From Idiomarina ramblicola (GTDB taxonomy: Bacteria; Pseudomonadota; Gammaproteobacteria; Enterobacterales; Alteromonadaceae): a stretch of 64,000 nucleotides of DNA. Where the stretch lies: contig NZ_PIQC01000001.1 of NCBI RefSeq assembly GCF_003987255.1, positions 496,001 through 560,000 on the forward strand, in the 5' to 3' direction. The notes under the pieces were generated by a model. The model did no database searches. It was not told the origin of the DNA and saw only the letters and a program-made list of their open reading frames with translations. The position numbers were made by a program, and so were the translations under genes. The stretch's first letter is position 1. Every line of letters starts with the position of its first letter. Of this stretch, positions 50,017 through 58,704 are shown piece after piece.

Positions 50017-53000
50017 TAGTGTTGTCCTCCGTGCTGATGCCCTTTACCGGTGAAGTGATCCAACCAAAAGTCATGCTCAGTATCACAGTGCCAGGTTGGC
50101 TGATCGGATTTATAACCATCTTTATCACCTAGTTTGGCATCATCACCTGCCGCTAAAACTTTCTGGATAAGTGCGTTTTTCTCTTTCTTAACTGCCTGTT
50201 GACGTTGCTTATCCAATTCGCGGTCAAAGAATTTACGACCATTGATCCAGGTTTGCTCTGCACGCGCATAAGCGCTCAAAGGATAGTGACTCCACAAAAC
50301 GAAATCGGCGTGTTTACCTTCTTCAATCGATCCCACATAGCTATCCACTTTCAATTGCTTAGCCGGATTAATCGTTATCATCTTCAACGCTTCATGTGGC
50401 TCCATACCACAATAACGCACTGATTTAGCAGCTTCAGTATTTAAACGACGTTGTAAATCATTACTGTCCGAATTAATACTGGTTAATACACCTCGGTCAT
50501 TCATTAAGCAGGCGTTGTGTGGAATAGCGTCGTACACTTCAAACTTATACGCCCACCAATCCGCAAAGGTTGAACCACTGGCTCCGTGCTCAGCCATTTC
50601 GTCCGCTACTTTGTAACCTTCCAGAATGTGAGTAAACGTGTCCAGCACAAAACCAAAATCTTCTGCAACTTCCATTAACATCAATATTTCTGATGCAACA
50701 TAAGAGTGTGCATGAACAAAGCGTTCACTGTTTAAAATCTCCAGTAAGGTTTCCAGACGGTAATCTGGACGTGGTGCCGCAACTTTACTCCGCTCTGAAC
50801 GACTCATGCGCTCATAAGACTGTTTCCGCTGCTGATACTCAAGTGCAGCCTGAAAGCCGTCACGCATAATAGTTTCAACGCCTAAGCGAGTTTGCGGGTA
50901 ACGAACCGTCATGTTGTCACCCCAGTTGCTCTGCTTAACGTTTTCGCCCAAGGCGAACTTAATCGACTCTGGCGCCGCATCAAACTTCATAATATTGGCA
51001 TCAGTTCCCCAACGCAGCTTGATCACTTGCGCCTGTCCGCCAATCGGGTTCGCTGAACCGTGAAGCAATTGCGCCATAGTCGTACCGCCAGCCAGAGAAC
51101 GGTAAATATGAATATCATCGGGGTTAACCACGTCACCAATTTGAACTTCTGATGTAATAGCTTCTGAGCCCTCGTTAACACCGCCTTCAATAGCAATATG
51201 CGAGTGTTCATCGATGATACCCGGCGTCAAATGCATTCCGGCACCGTCAATTTCAGTCACACCAGAAGGTGCCGACAAGTTTTCGCCAATTGCGGCGAAT
51301 TCACCATTTCGAACCAATACATCCGTTTCTTTCAGAATGCCTTCGTCACCTGCCGTCCAGACAGTGGCATTGCGAATAAGAACATCTTGTCGTTCAGGCA
51401 GACCCTCCAGACCATAAGCAACATTAGGGAAAGTCAATTCACTAACGTATTCAACCTGATCAGCTTCTTCTGTTGCGTCCGTTTCGTTCTCAGCTGCATC
51501 CATCTGTGCCTGCAAGGACACTTCGTCACCTTCCGGAGAAACTGCAGTTACCGCAAAGGCTCCCTGTGCTTCAGGCTCCAGTTTAAAACGCCAGCTACCG
51601 GCAGGCTCCAGTTCTAAATCGGCAACAAACGATAAGGATTCTGTGCTTGATTGTACGTTTCGTAAAGCGCTGGTTTGCTCTCCTACTTTAACGTCCCCGG
51701 ATAACAGAGCTCCGGGCTTGATCGCAATTTCTACTTCACGGTCATTCCAGTCGATACGGTAGTTACCAACAAAATCGACTTTATCGCGGGATACCAGTTC
51801 TTTTTCTTCACCCTGTAGCCAGACAGACTGAATGGTGCCATCCGCGAACAAATCGCCTTTTACCATCACAAAATCAGCCATATAGCCCTGGGCTAGCTTT
51901 CCAGCTTTATCTTCTATTCCGGCTATTTTCGCCGGTGTTGTGGTTAATGCCGCAAGGGCTTGTTCTTCACTCAAACCGTGCTTAACCGCTTTGCGTAAAT
52001 TAGGCCAAAAACTGTCTGACTTTTCTAAATCATGCAGAGTCAGCGCAAAATTAACGCCGGCTTCAGCTAACATAGCGGGGTTAGCCGGAGCACGCTCCCA
52101 ATGCCGTAATTTGGCTAAATCAACATCCAGATGACCGTCAACACCAGCAACATCCGGTGCGGCCGGGAAGTTCAATGGAAGAATTAAATCACTTTCAGCA
52201 TTCTTAACCGCGTCTAAGCGTGCGTACTCATAACCTGAACCGACGTATACTGAAGGAACGTTAAATTGATCAAAAACATCATCGGCGCGCAATAGTGACT
52301 TTTCATCACTCACCTTAAAAACAATTCCCTGGTTCTCAATCGTGGTCAGCGAATCAAGCGCCGCGTTAAATTCTACCGGCTGGTTATGCGACTGTTTACC
52401 GTAAGATGTCTCATACCAGTTAGCATCAGATAAGGTTTGTCGTACCAAGGCTATACTTCCCATCAAAGACGACGGGTATTGCTGCTGGGACGAACCTTTA
52501 TCAAAAGAACCAAAATGTTTCGCTTCACTTTGGTAAATAACATCATTTGGTATTTTGTCAGCTAATGAAACGGTAACGGCCTGGCCCTGAAAAATACCAT
52601 CTAAGTTAGCTGACTGTACGCTGGTAAAACCCTGAGAGACCCACTTGTTGGCATCTTCTGAATTGGTTTTAAATTCATTGAACCAGCGCTTTTGCGAATG
52701 AATGGCGTCGTTTGCCGCGTTGCCACCCTCACGCTCATTATTATAGATGGGGGTGTCCGAGCGTTCTTGCTCCGCACTGGCTTTAATCCCATAGCTACTG
52801 TAAGGGTCAATAAACCCTGGATAGATCGTATAACCCGTTCCATCAATAACCCTGGCCCCTGACGGCGCCCGGTTATTACGTTCAATAGACTGAACGGTGC
52901 CATTTTCAATAACCAGAGTCGCATTACTAATCGACTTTCCTGGTTCAGTAATAATTGTCGCATTTTGAATTGCTGTCAGACTTGGTGTGTTATCTCTCAT

Positions 53001-53096
53001 CCCGTTGGTACGGGAAGTCTGATCAGCAGCAACCGAAGCGGTCAGTATCGACGTAACAGCTAACGTCAATGCACTGAGCTGATGCACTTTTTTCAT
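50016..53096 (-). CDS. Exported double-module amidohydrolase, C-terminal module catalytic
   Basis: A 1026-residue protein with a signal peptide (about 1-24). The first module (about 40-440) has the amidohydrolase beginning and end (RVIDGTGYTIYPGFIDPYSSYG, AKIAGIEDKAGKLAQGYMADFV) but DPYSSY replaces the metal HxH. A beta-rich linker (about 440-560) follows. The second module (about 565-980) retains DEHSHIA, an inner HAHS, THILEGY and NSDSND, consistent with a metal-dependent hydrolase of the imidazolonepropionase/dipeptidase superfamily. The tail is His-rich (KGHQHGGQH). Substrate unknown; peptide-like or cyclic amides are possible. First gene of a two-gene operon. Confidence 0.87.
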   Translation of the reverse strand: MKKVHQLSALTLAVTSILTASVAADQTSRTNGMRDNTPSLTAIQNATIITEPGKSISNATLVIENGTVQSIERNNRAPSGARVIDGTGYTIYPGFIDPYSSYGIKASAEQERSDTPIYNNEREGGNAANDAIHSQKRWFNEFKTNSEDANKWVSQGFTSVQSANLDGIFQGQAVTVSLADKIPNDVIYQSEAKHFGSFDKGSSQQQYPSSLMGSIALVRQTLSDANWYETSYGKQSHNQPVEFNAALDSLTTIENQGIVFKVSDEKSLLRADDVFDQFNVPSVYVGSGYEYARLDAVKNAESDLILPLNFPAAPDVAGVDGHLDVDLAKLRHWERAPANPAMLAEAGVNFALTLHDLEKSDSFWPNLRKAVKHGLSEEQALAALTTTPAKIAGIEDKAGKLAQGYMADFVMVKGDLFADGTIQSVWLQGEEKELVSRDKVDFVGNYRIDWNDREVEIAIKPGALLSGDVKVGEQTSALRNVQSSTESLSFVADLELEPAGSWRFKLEPEAQGAFAVTAVSPEGDEVSLQAQMDAAENETDATEEADQVEYVSELTFPNVAYGLEGLPERQDVLIRNATVWTAGDEGILKETDVLVRNGEFAAIGENLSAPSGVTEIDGAGMHLTPGIIDEHSHIAIEGGVNEGSEAITSEVQIGDVVNPDDIHIYRSLAGGTTMAQLLHGSANPIGGQAQVIKLRWGTDANIMKFDAAPESIKFALGENVKQSNWGDNMTVRYPQTRLGVETIMRDGFQAALEYQQRKQSYERMSRSERSKVAAPRPDYRLETLLEILNSERFVHAHSYVASEILMLMEVAEDFGFVLDTFTHILEGYKVADEMAEHGASGSTFADWWAYKFEVYDAIPHNACLMNDRGVLTSINSDSNDLQRRLNTEAAKSVRYCGMEPHEALKMITINPAKQLKVDSYVGSIEEGKHADFVLWSHYPLSAYARAEQTWINGRKFFDRELDKQRQQAVKKEKNALIQKVLAAGDDAKLGDKDGYKSDQPTWHCDTEHDFWLDHFTGKGHQHGGQH

Positions 53097-53239
53097 GAAT
53101 TGTTCCCCATTGTGACTTATTTTTTTAGTCTGGTTATCCCATATGACAACTTACTTTGTTATATATAGGAGTGACAAGCATTAACCGACAGATCGTGTAT
53201 TATTAACGATTAGTGCATTCAATAAACGGAGTCTTTTCA

Positions 53240-53704
53240 ATGAAAAAACAACTATTAACAACAGCTTTAGCTGGCTTGATAGGCCTTTCATTCAACGTCA
53301 GCGCCGATGAAACTGCTTTTAATGATGCCGATAAAGCCGTCGAATACCGCCAAAAAGCCTTGTCAGTGATGAAAGAAAACTTTTCTGCTATGGCAGCTAT
53401 GGTCAAAGGCGAAGTTGAATACAACGCTGATTTTTTCCAACGGCGTGCAGGCGATTTCGAAAAAATGTCAGGAATTCCGTGGTCTGGCTTTGCTGTTGAA
53501 GGTGCAATGCCTGGCAATAACTCTGACGCTTTGACCGCAATCTGGGACAACTGGGAAGATTTTCAGCAGCGTGCTAATGATTTACAAGAGTACGCTGCCA
53601 AGCTTGCAGAGGTGAGTCAGCAAGGTTCTCTTGACTCCATAAAACCCGTTTTTATGGACACCGCAGAAACCTGCAAAGGCTGCCACGACGAATATAAAGA
53701 TTAA
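53240..53704 (+). CDS. Periplasmic c-type cytochrome (cytochrome c'/c556 type)
   Basis: A 154-residue cytochrome with a signal peptide (about 1-22, ending VSA) and a C-terminal haem motif CKGCH (C145, C148, H149). A four-helix bundle is expected; the N-terminal RQKALSVMKENFSAMAAMVKGE is typical of the c'/c556 family, with a possible Met axial ligand. I chose the ATG at 53240 with GGAG eight bases upstream rather than an ATG nine codons earlier without a signal peptide. It ends immediately where the cytochrome b561 gene ends on the other strand. Confidence 0.92.
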   Translation: MKKQLLTTALAGLIGLSFNVSADETAFNDADKAVEYRQKALSVMKENFSAMAAMVKGEVEYNADFFQRRAGDFEKMSGIPWSGFAVEGAMPGNNSDALTAIWDNWEDFQQRANDLQEYAAKLAEVSQQGSLDSIKPVFMDTAETCKGCHDEYKD

Positions 53705-54349
53705 TTAAAGCAGTAACATTAAAATTAACCATACGGCAATCGCCAAAATAAGTCCCTGCCAGCCGGGCTTTAAATTTGGTGTTTGCTGGCTGGTTATTCT
53801 GTAGCCGTGCACCATCGAAGCAATAAGGGGTGTTCCTCTTACACGATAAAAAAGCACGGCCAATATATGCACGGCAACAACGATTAATATCACGTCAAAT
53901 TGGCTTTTATGCCAGCTGGTTACTGCTTTCTGCCCGTCAGATGATAACCAGCTGGATAATGGCCCTGAAAATAGAATACCATCGGTTGAAAATAGGCCGG
54001 TCAATACTTGGCTTATTAATATTCCGAGCATCACAATGACCGCCCAGCCGCCGGCCGCGCTGTGGGTATTTTCTGCTTGGTATTTTCCTTTATAAACCGT
54101 GCACAAGTGCTTTAAAATCGTGGAAGGTGACCTTAAGAAAGTCCGAAACCTTGCGTTTTCACTACCAAAGATACCCCAGCCTATCCTGACAATAAGCAGA
54201 GCTAACAACGCAATTCCAATATCCTTGTGAAGCTCCATACGGCCGTTTTCGGCAGTCCACCAAAGCCCTCCCAGGAAGATAATGAGTAAACCATGAAACA
54301 CACGAATAAAGCTATCCCAAACTTTTATAGAATTTCCTTTCTGATTCAT
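53705..54349 (-). CDS. Cytochrome b561 family integral membrane protein
   Basis: A 214-residue di-haem type b cytochrome. About five hydrophobic segments (15-33, 43-62, 102-122, 152-170, 195-213). Likely haem ligands are among H19 (VFHG), H41 (LHKDIG), H96, H147 (WHKSQ) and H161 (VAVHILAV). It belongs to the Ni/Fe-hydrogenase-cytochrome-b-like group, which pairs with small c cytochromes. The neighbouring c'/c556 cytochrome is convergent with no gap, so the two are functional neighbours but not one transcript. Confidence 0.88.
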   Translation of the reverse strand: MNQKGNSIKVWDSFIRVFHGLLIIFLGGLWWTAENGRMELHKDIGIALLALLIVRIGWGIFGSENARFRTFLRSPSTILKHLCTVYKGKYQAENTHSAAGGWAVIVMLGILISQVLTGLFSTDGILFSGPLSSWLSSDGQKAVTSWHKSQFDVILIVVAVHILAVLFYRVRGTPLIASMVHGYRITSQQTPNLKPGWQGLILAIAVWLILMLLL

Positions 54350-54427
54350 ATTGTTAGCTCCAAATTACTGGGAATATAAAAAGCTAAGTGCTAGGGTATA
54401 ATTAATTCTGTTTAATGGGTAGTGACT

Positions 54428-54784
54428 ATGCGTAAAGTACTTATTGCTGACGATGATTTTATCAGTCTTGAAGTGTTAAAAGCGATGCTTGCTAATTTTG
54501 ACGTCGACATTTTAACCGCGATGACAGGCCAGGAAGCTCTGGCATTAGCAGAGCAACAGCCTGAGCTTATCTTTCTTGACTATGAAATGCCCGACATGTC
54601 TGGCGCAGAGGTTTGTCAGCAACTCAGACAAAACGATATACATAAAAGAACACCGATAATAGCCATCACCAGCCACCAGAGTGCCAGCGAAATGAGTGCG
54701 TGCCGTGAGGCAGGCATGAATGCCACGCTGCATAAGCCGGTTTCTCCGGAAGCACTCAGTGAATTAATGTCAGAATATCTATAA
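54428..54784 (+). CDS. Single-domain response regulator
   Basis: A 118-residue stand-alone receiver domain. The acidic pair is D8/D9, the phospho-acceptor D51 (LIFLDYEMPDMSG) and the Lys K103 (LHKPVSP), all intact. It has no output domain, like CheY or relay receivers. The ATG at 54428 with GGG eight bases upstream is preferred to the in-frame GTG at 54422. No kinase is adjacent, so its partner is unknown. Convergent with tyrA with 19 bases between. Confidence 0.9.
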   Translation: MRKVLIADDDFISLEVLKAMLANFDVDILTAMTGQEALALAEQQPELIFLDYEMPDMSGAEVCQQLRQNDIHKRTPIIAITSHQSASEMSACREAGMNATLHKPVSPEALSELMSEYL

Positions 54785-54803
54785 GCGCTATTCTTTTTCT
54801 TAA

Positions 54804-55946
54804 CTACTGATGTCTGAATCTTTGGTCGTCTGCCAACTGCACCAAAGATTCACTCTCTTTCAAAAACTGACCAGAAAATTCACCAAAGTATTGGCTAGTT
54901 TCGTTAAAAAGCTGGATAAAGTCTGCTTTCTTGCCATTTTCTATATCATCAATAATGGAAGAGAATCGCTGCAAATAGCGCCTAATCGATGAAAATTGAG
55001 ACTTATTTGCCGCTATAATATCAGCGTAAAGTTCTGCATTTTGCGCAAATAGGCGGCCAATCATCATCAATTCCATCCGGTAAATTGGAGAACTTAGCTC
55101 CAACAGCTCCTTAATATCGACCCGCTCACTAGCCAGATGAAAGCCGTAAGCAAAAGTACTTAGGTGCCGCATCGCCTGGATCCAACCCATAGCATCATCA
55201 TGTTTATTAGCATCAACTTCGTGTAAATGCGCTCCCCAGTTAATAAACTGTTCCAACACCCACTGATATTGCTCCCGATCACGGCCATGTGTCATCACAA
55301 CCAACTGCTTTGCGAGGTTTTGCACTGATGGACCAAACATTGGATGTAGACCAACCACCGGGCCACAGTGTTGCTGCAGCATTGCATCTAAAGGCGCTGC
55401 TTTAATACTAGTAACGTCTGCCAGTACACAATCTTTTGCTAAAGGTGGTAACCGCTTGATCAATTCTACTGTTTTATTAACTGGAACACTCATTAATACC
55501 AGCTGCGCTTGAGCTATTTCATTTTGAGTAGGCCAGTCATCGTCTTTATCTATTGTTACGACCAAATAGCCCGTTTGTCTTAGCTGACTGACTAAACGGG
55601 CCCCCAGAGCGCCCTTACCGCCGAAGACAAAAATCGGTCGCTCAAGCTGCGACGAAGTGGCCGCCGCCTGAGCGGTTTGAGTTCGATATGACTCGCGAAT
55701 AATACGACGCACAACATCTTCAATTAACTCTTCCGACAACCCAGCATCTTTTGCTTTTTTTCTGCGCTCTATTATCAAAGAGCGCTCTCTCTCGGGAACG
55801 TAAAGAGGCTGTTTCAATGAACGTTTTACTTCACCCACTTCGGCAGTCAGCTTTGCCCGCCGGGCAATAATTTCAATAAGTTCATTATCAGCAGCATCAA
55901 TCTCATCGCGTAATTCTGATAATCGTTTATTCGGGTTATCACTCAT
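54804..55946 (-). CDS. tyrA: Chorismate mutase / prephenate dehydrogenase (T-protein)
   Basis: A 380-residue bifunctional enzyme of tyrosine synthesis. The chorismate mutase domain (about 1-90: LSELRDEIDAADNELIEIIARRAKLTAEVGEVK) is followed by an NAD-binding prephenate dehydrogenase domain (about 100-370: IFVFGGKGALGARLVSQLRQTGY, VLMSVPVNKTVELI, VGLHPMFGPSVQ). The glycine motif reads GGKGALG, as in other T-proteins. Normal length. It follows the J-domain gene by six bases, probably one transcript. Confidence 0.96.
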   Translation of the reverse strand: MSDNPNKRLSELRDEIDAADNELIEIIARRAKLTAEVGEVKRSLKQPLYVPERERSLIIERRKKAKDAGLSEELIEDVVRRIIRESYRTQTAQAAATSSQLERPIFVFGGKGALGARLVSQLRQTGYLVVTIDKDDDWPTQNEIAQAQLVLMSVPVNKTVELIKRLPPLAKDCVLADVTSIKAAPLDAMLQQHCGPVVGLHPMFGPSVQNLAKQLVVMTHGRDREQYQWVLEQFINWGAHLHEVDANKHDDAMGWIQAMRHLSTFAYGFHLASERVDIKELLELSSPIYRMELMMIGRLFAQNAELYADIIAANKSQFSSIRRYLQRFSSIIDDIENGKKADFIQLFNETSQYFGEFSGQFLKESESLVQLADDQRFRHQ

Positions 55947-55952
55947 CGGTGG

Positions 55953-56561
55953 TTACTCTATTTCCTCTGTTATTACTTCAATAACGCGGTGGTAGGCTTT
56001 TTGAACTTTTTGCATTTTTGCCACGCTTCCGCCTTTATCAGGATGATACTTATGCACTAACTTACGATATTGCTTTTTTATAAAAGAGCGGGTTGCTGGT
56101 GGCTCAACCTCCATAAGTTGCCATGCCTCAGCGGCAGGCATGTCGTTTCCGGCTTTAGAGGAAGAATGGCCCATGCGATGCCAAAAATCATCCAGCATTG
56201 ACTCAACATCGGCTTCCGATGTTGTGCTGAGTTGATTGAGATCTAAATAGTATTCCGCCAATGGATCATTTTCCGCAAGAGCCGACACACCACTGTGCCA
56301 AGGCTGGCGTTCAATATTCAGAGTGTGAATAAAAAGTTCATATTTCTGTTGCACCCGCCAGCGCTCACGTAGTTTGTACAAACAATGAAACAACAAAAAA
56401 TGTGTTTGAAACAGCGTTAAAGGGTCACGCAGAGCTTCTTTGTCAAAAAACTCATAACGAGGTGACTGTAACGACTCTATTAACTGAAGTTCAGTCCAAT
56501 GGTGCTGAGCTTCCAGGTTTTCAGCCAGAATTTGGGTGAGTATTTCAATATCTTCTTCCAT
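55953..56561 (-). CDS. DnaJ-related protein with C-terminal J domain
   Basis: A 202-residue cytoplasmic protein. A helical N-terminal part (about 1-140) of the DNAJ-related type is followed by a J domain at the very end (about 145-200); HPD is H173-D175 in KYHPDKGG. J proteins stimulate DnaK ATPase; an N-terminal client-binding domain fits a specialised co-chaperone. No zinc finger or membrane segment. It is upstream of tyrA and separated from rplS by a strong terminator. Confidence 0.88.
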   Translation of the reverse strand: MEEDIEILTQILAENLEAQHHWTELQLIESLQSPRYEFFDKEALRDPLTLFQTHFLLFHCLYKLRERWRVQQKYELFIHTLNIERQPWHSGVSALAENDPLAEYYLDLNQLSTTSEADVESMLDDFWHRMGHSSSKAGNDMPAAEAWQLMEVEPPATRSFIKKQYRKLVHKYHPDKGGSVAKMQKVQKAYHRVIEVITEEIE

Positions 56562-56577
56562 TTTTAAAACACTAACA

Positions 56578-56604
56578 AAAAACCCAGCACAAGGCTGGGT
56601 TTTT
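56578..56604 (-). terminator. Terminator of the rpsP-rimM-trmD-rplS operon
   Basis: An 11-bp stem AAAAACCCAGC / GCTGGGTTTTT with a 5-base loop, 30 bases after the rplS stop; T runs occur on both strands. Confidence 0.88.
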
Positions 56605-56633
56605 CTTTGCTATTTCGTTTTTTTGCTAAAAGC

Positions 56634-56993
56634 TTAAGACAGCTTCTCGCGGATACGTGCAGACTTACCAGAACGCTCACGCAAGTAGTACAGTTTCGCG
56701 CGACGTACCGCACCACGACGTTTGACTTTGATGCTGTCAACTAATGGGCTGTGCGTTTGGAAAGTACGCTCTACACCTTCACCGTTCGATACTTTACGTA
56801 CAGTGAACGCTGAATGCAGACCGCGATTACGAACACGGATAACAACACCTTCAAACGCCTGAAGACGTTCGCGGTTACCCTCTTTTACTTTTACATTTAC
56901 AACAACAGTGTCACCTGGTGCAAACTCAGGTAAATCTTGTTTCATCTGCTCTTCTTCAAGAGCCTTAATGATGTTTTGGCTAACTTTTGCCAT
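56634..56993 (-). CDS. rplS: 50S ribosomal protein L19 (bL19)
   Basis: A 119-residue ribosomal protein at the 30S-50S interface. The conserved stretches [39 protein letters not shown] and [11 protein letters not shown] are nearly the E. coli sequence, and the length is normal. Last gene of the rpsP-rimM-trmD-rplS operon, 32 bases after trmD, ended by the terminator at 56578. Confidence 0.98.
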   Translation of the reverse strand: MAKVSQNIIKALEEEQMKQDLPEFAPGDTVVVNVKVKEGNRERLQAFEGVVIRVRNRGLHSAFTVRKVSNGEGVERTFQTHSPLVDSIKVKRRGAVRRAKLYYLRERSGKSARIREKLS

Positions 56994-57025
56994 TTTCGTA
57001 TCTCCTATCCTAGATAAACTGTACT

Positions 57026-57784
57026 TTATTCGCTGGATGATTGCTGCGCGATAAACTCGTTCAACAATGTTTCCTGCTCGTCAGTCAGAGCTAGGCTATG
57101 AATTAACTCTGGTCGTTGCAGCCAGGTTTTACCCAAAGACTGCTGTAAACGCCAGCGACGTATCTTTTCATGATCACCGCTTAATAAAACCGGCGGCACT
57201 TGCTGTTCATTATAAATTTCCGGTCGAGTATAGTGAGGGCAGTCCAGTAACCCGCTGGCAAAAGAGTCTTCTGCCGCTGAATCCTGGTGTCCCAACACCC
57301 CGGGAATTAATCGTGAAACCGCGTCAATAAGCACCATTGCCGGTAACTCACCACCGCTTAATACGTAATCCCCTATCGACCATTCTGCATCAACGTATTG
57401 CTTAATAACGCGTTCATCAATGCCTTCATAACGGCCAGCAATCAAAATCATTCGATCACTTGTGGAGAGCTGCTGCACTCCGCTGTGATCTAGTTTTTGC
57501 CCTTGTGGTGACAAATAAATAACAGGAGTATCCTCTCCCAGGTTTTGTTTTGCTGCGTTGATAGCATCCACAAGTGGTTGCACCATCATCAGCATACCCG
57601 GACCACCGCCATACGGCCTGTCATCAACAGTCCTGTGGCGATCATGAGTGAAATCACGAGGATTCCAGACACTCACTGTCAGCAAACCTTCCTTTATTGC
57701 TCTGCCGGTAACACCGTAATCGGTAACGGCCGCGAACATTTCAGGAAACAAACTGATGATGCCAACCTGCAAGGGTCTACCCAT
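57026..57784 (-). CDS. trmD: tRNA (guanine37-N1)-methyltransferase
   Basis: A 252-residue SPOUT methyltransferase that makes m1G37 in tRNAs reading CNN codons and prevents frameshifts. [42 protein letters not shown] and [14 protein letters not shown] (knot) match the family. The ATG at 57784 overlaps the rimM stop by one base (TGATG) and gives the usual length, so I prefer it to an earlier in-frame ATG at 57802. Confidence 0.97.
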   Translation of the reverse strand: MGRPLQVGIISLFPEMFAAVTDYGVTGRAIKEGLLTVSVWNPRDFTHDRHRTVDDRPYGGGPGMLMMVQPLVDAINAAKQNLGEDTPVIYLSPQGQKLDHSGVQQLSTSDRMILIAGRYEGIDERVIKQYVDAEWSIGDYVLSGGELPAMVLIDAVSRLIPGVLGHQDSAAEDSFASGLLDCPHYTRPEIYNEQQVPPVLLSGDHEKIRRWRLQQSLGKTWLQRPELIHSLALTDEQETLLNEFIAQQSSSE

Positions 57785-58308
57785 CAAAAGTCTGACGGCC
57801 ACTCAACCTGAATACGTTTTTCTTCCTTATTAACCTCAGTGACATATTCACTTTGGATGAAAGGAATTAAACGTTCAGATTTTCCGAATCCGTCGTTGCT
57901 GTTTGCCTTTACGACCAACACATCGTTCGATGCAGTGGGCATAATCTGTTCAACCACACCCATATCATAGCCGTTGGTGTTTACTACACGCATACCAATA
58001 AGGTCGCGCCAGTAAAATTCATCGTCAGCTAATGTCGGTAACTCATCTGCAGTAATGCAAATATCCGCACCAGTAAGGCGTGCAGCCTCATCACGATCGG
58101 ATATGCCTTCTAACCGGGCGATAAGTCCGTTGTTGTGGCGTCGCCACTCGACAACGTTCAGTTCTCGCTCAGTCTTTTGGCTGAGTAACCAAGGGCTGTA
58201 TTCAAATATTGATTCTGGATCATCAGTAAATGACTGCACTTTCAACCAGCCTTTTACGCCATACACCGCACCAATGCGACCAACGACGATTTGTTCTGAT
58301 TGCTGCAT
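57784..58308 (-). CDS. rimM: Ribosome maturation factor RimM
   Basis: A 174-residue factor for maturation of the 30S head. The N-terminal beta barrel starts [23 protein letters not shown] and the C-terminal PRC-barrel contains [12 protein letters not shown] and [10 protein letters not shown]. Normal length. Second gene of the operon, 28 bases after rpsP and coupled to trmD. Confidence 0.96.
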   Translation of the reverse strand: MQQSEQIVVGRIGAVYGVKGWLKVQSFTDDPESIFEYSPWLLSQKTERELNVVEWRRHNNGLIARLEGISDRDEAARLTGADICITADELPTLADDEFYWRDLIGMRVVNTNGYDMGVVEQIMPTASNDVLVVKANSNDGFGKSERLIPFIQSEYVTEVNKEEKRIQVEWPSDF

Positions 58309-58336
58309 TAATTTACCTACCTGAATCTGTTAATGC

Positions 58337-58585
58337 TTACGCCGCAGCGCTTGCATCTTTAACTAATTTAGCAACACGATCAGATAACTGAGCGCCTTTG
58401 CTTACCCAGTGCTCAATGCGATCAACATCAACACGAAGTTTTTCTTCTTGACCACGAGCTACAGGGTTAAAAAATCCTACTTTCTCGATGAAACGACCGT
58501 CGCGAGCATTGCGACTGTCAGCAACTACCATTTGGTAGAAGGGGCGTTTTTTCGCGCCACCACGTTGTAAACGAATGGTTACCAT
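58337..58585 (-). CDS. rpsP: 30S ribosomal protein S16 (bS16)
   Basis: An 82-residue ribosomal protein, the same length as in E. coli: [23 protein letters not shown] and [11 protein letters not shown] are conserved. The ATG at 58585 with GAGGAA five bases upstream is the true start; the 25 in-frame codons before it are non-homologous. First gene of the operon; ffh ends 119 bases upstream. Confidence 0.97.
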
Positions 58586-58630
58586 TGCGTTCCTCAATAT
58601 AACTGTTTTGTAAATGTAAAAAATAGCAAA

Positions 58631-58653
58631 GCCCTCCGACAGAGTCGGAAGGC
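58631..58653 (-). terminator. Probable ffh terminator or rpsP leader hairpin
   Basis: A stem GCC(c)TCCGAC / GTCGGA(a)GGC with one mismatch and loop AGA, between ffh and rpsP. On the minus strand it is followed by TTTGCTATTTTTT, a broken T run. Attenuation rather than full termination is possible. Confidence 0.5.
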
Positions 58654-58704
58654 TCGGCAATTCTACTGATTTTTACTGCAAATGCAAGCTTGACGCGCTT
58701 TTTC

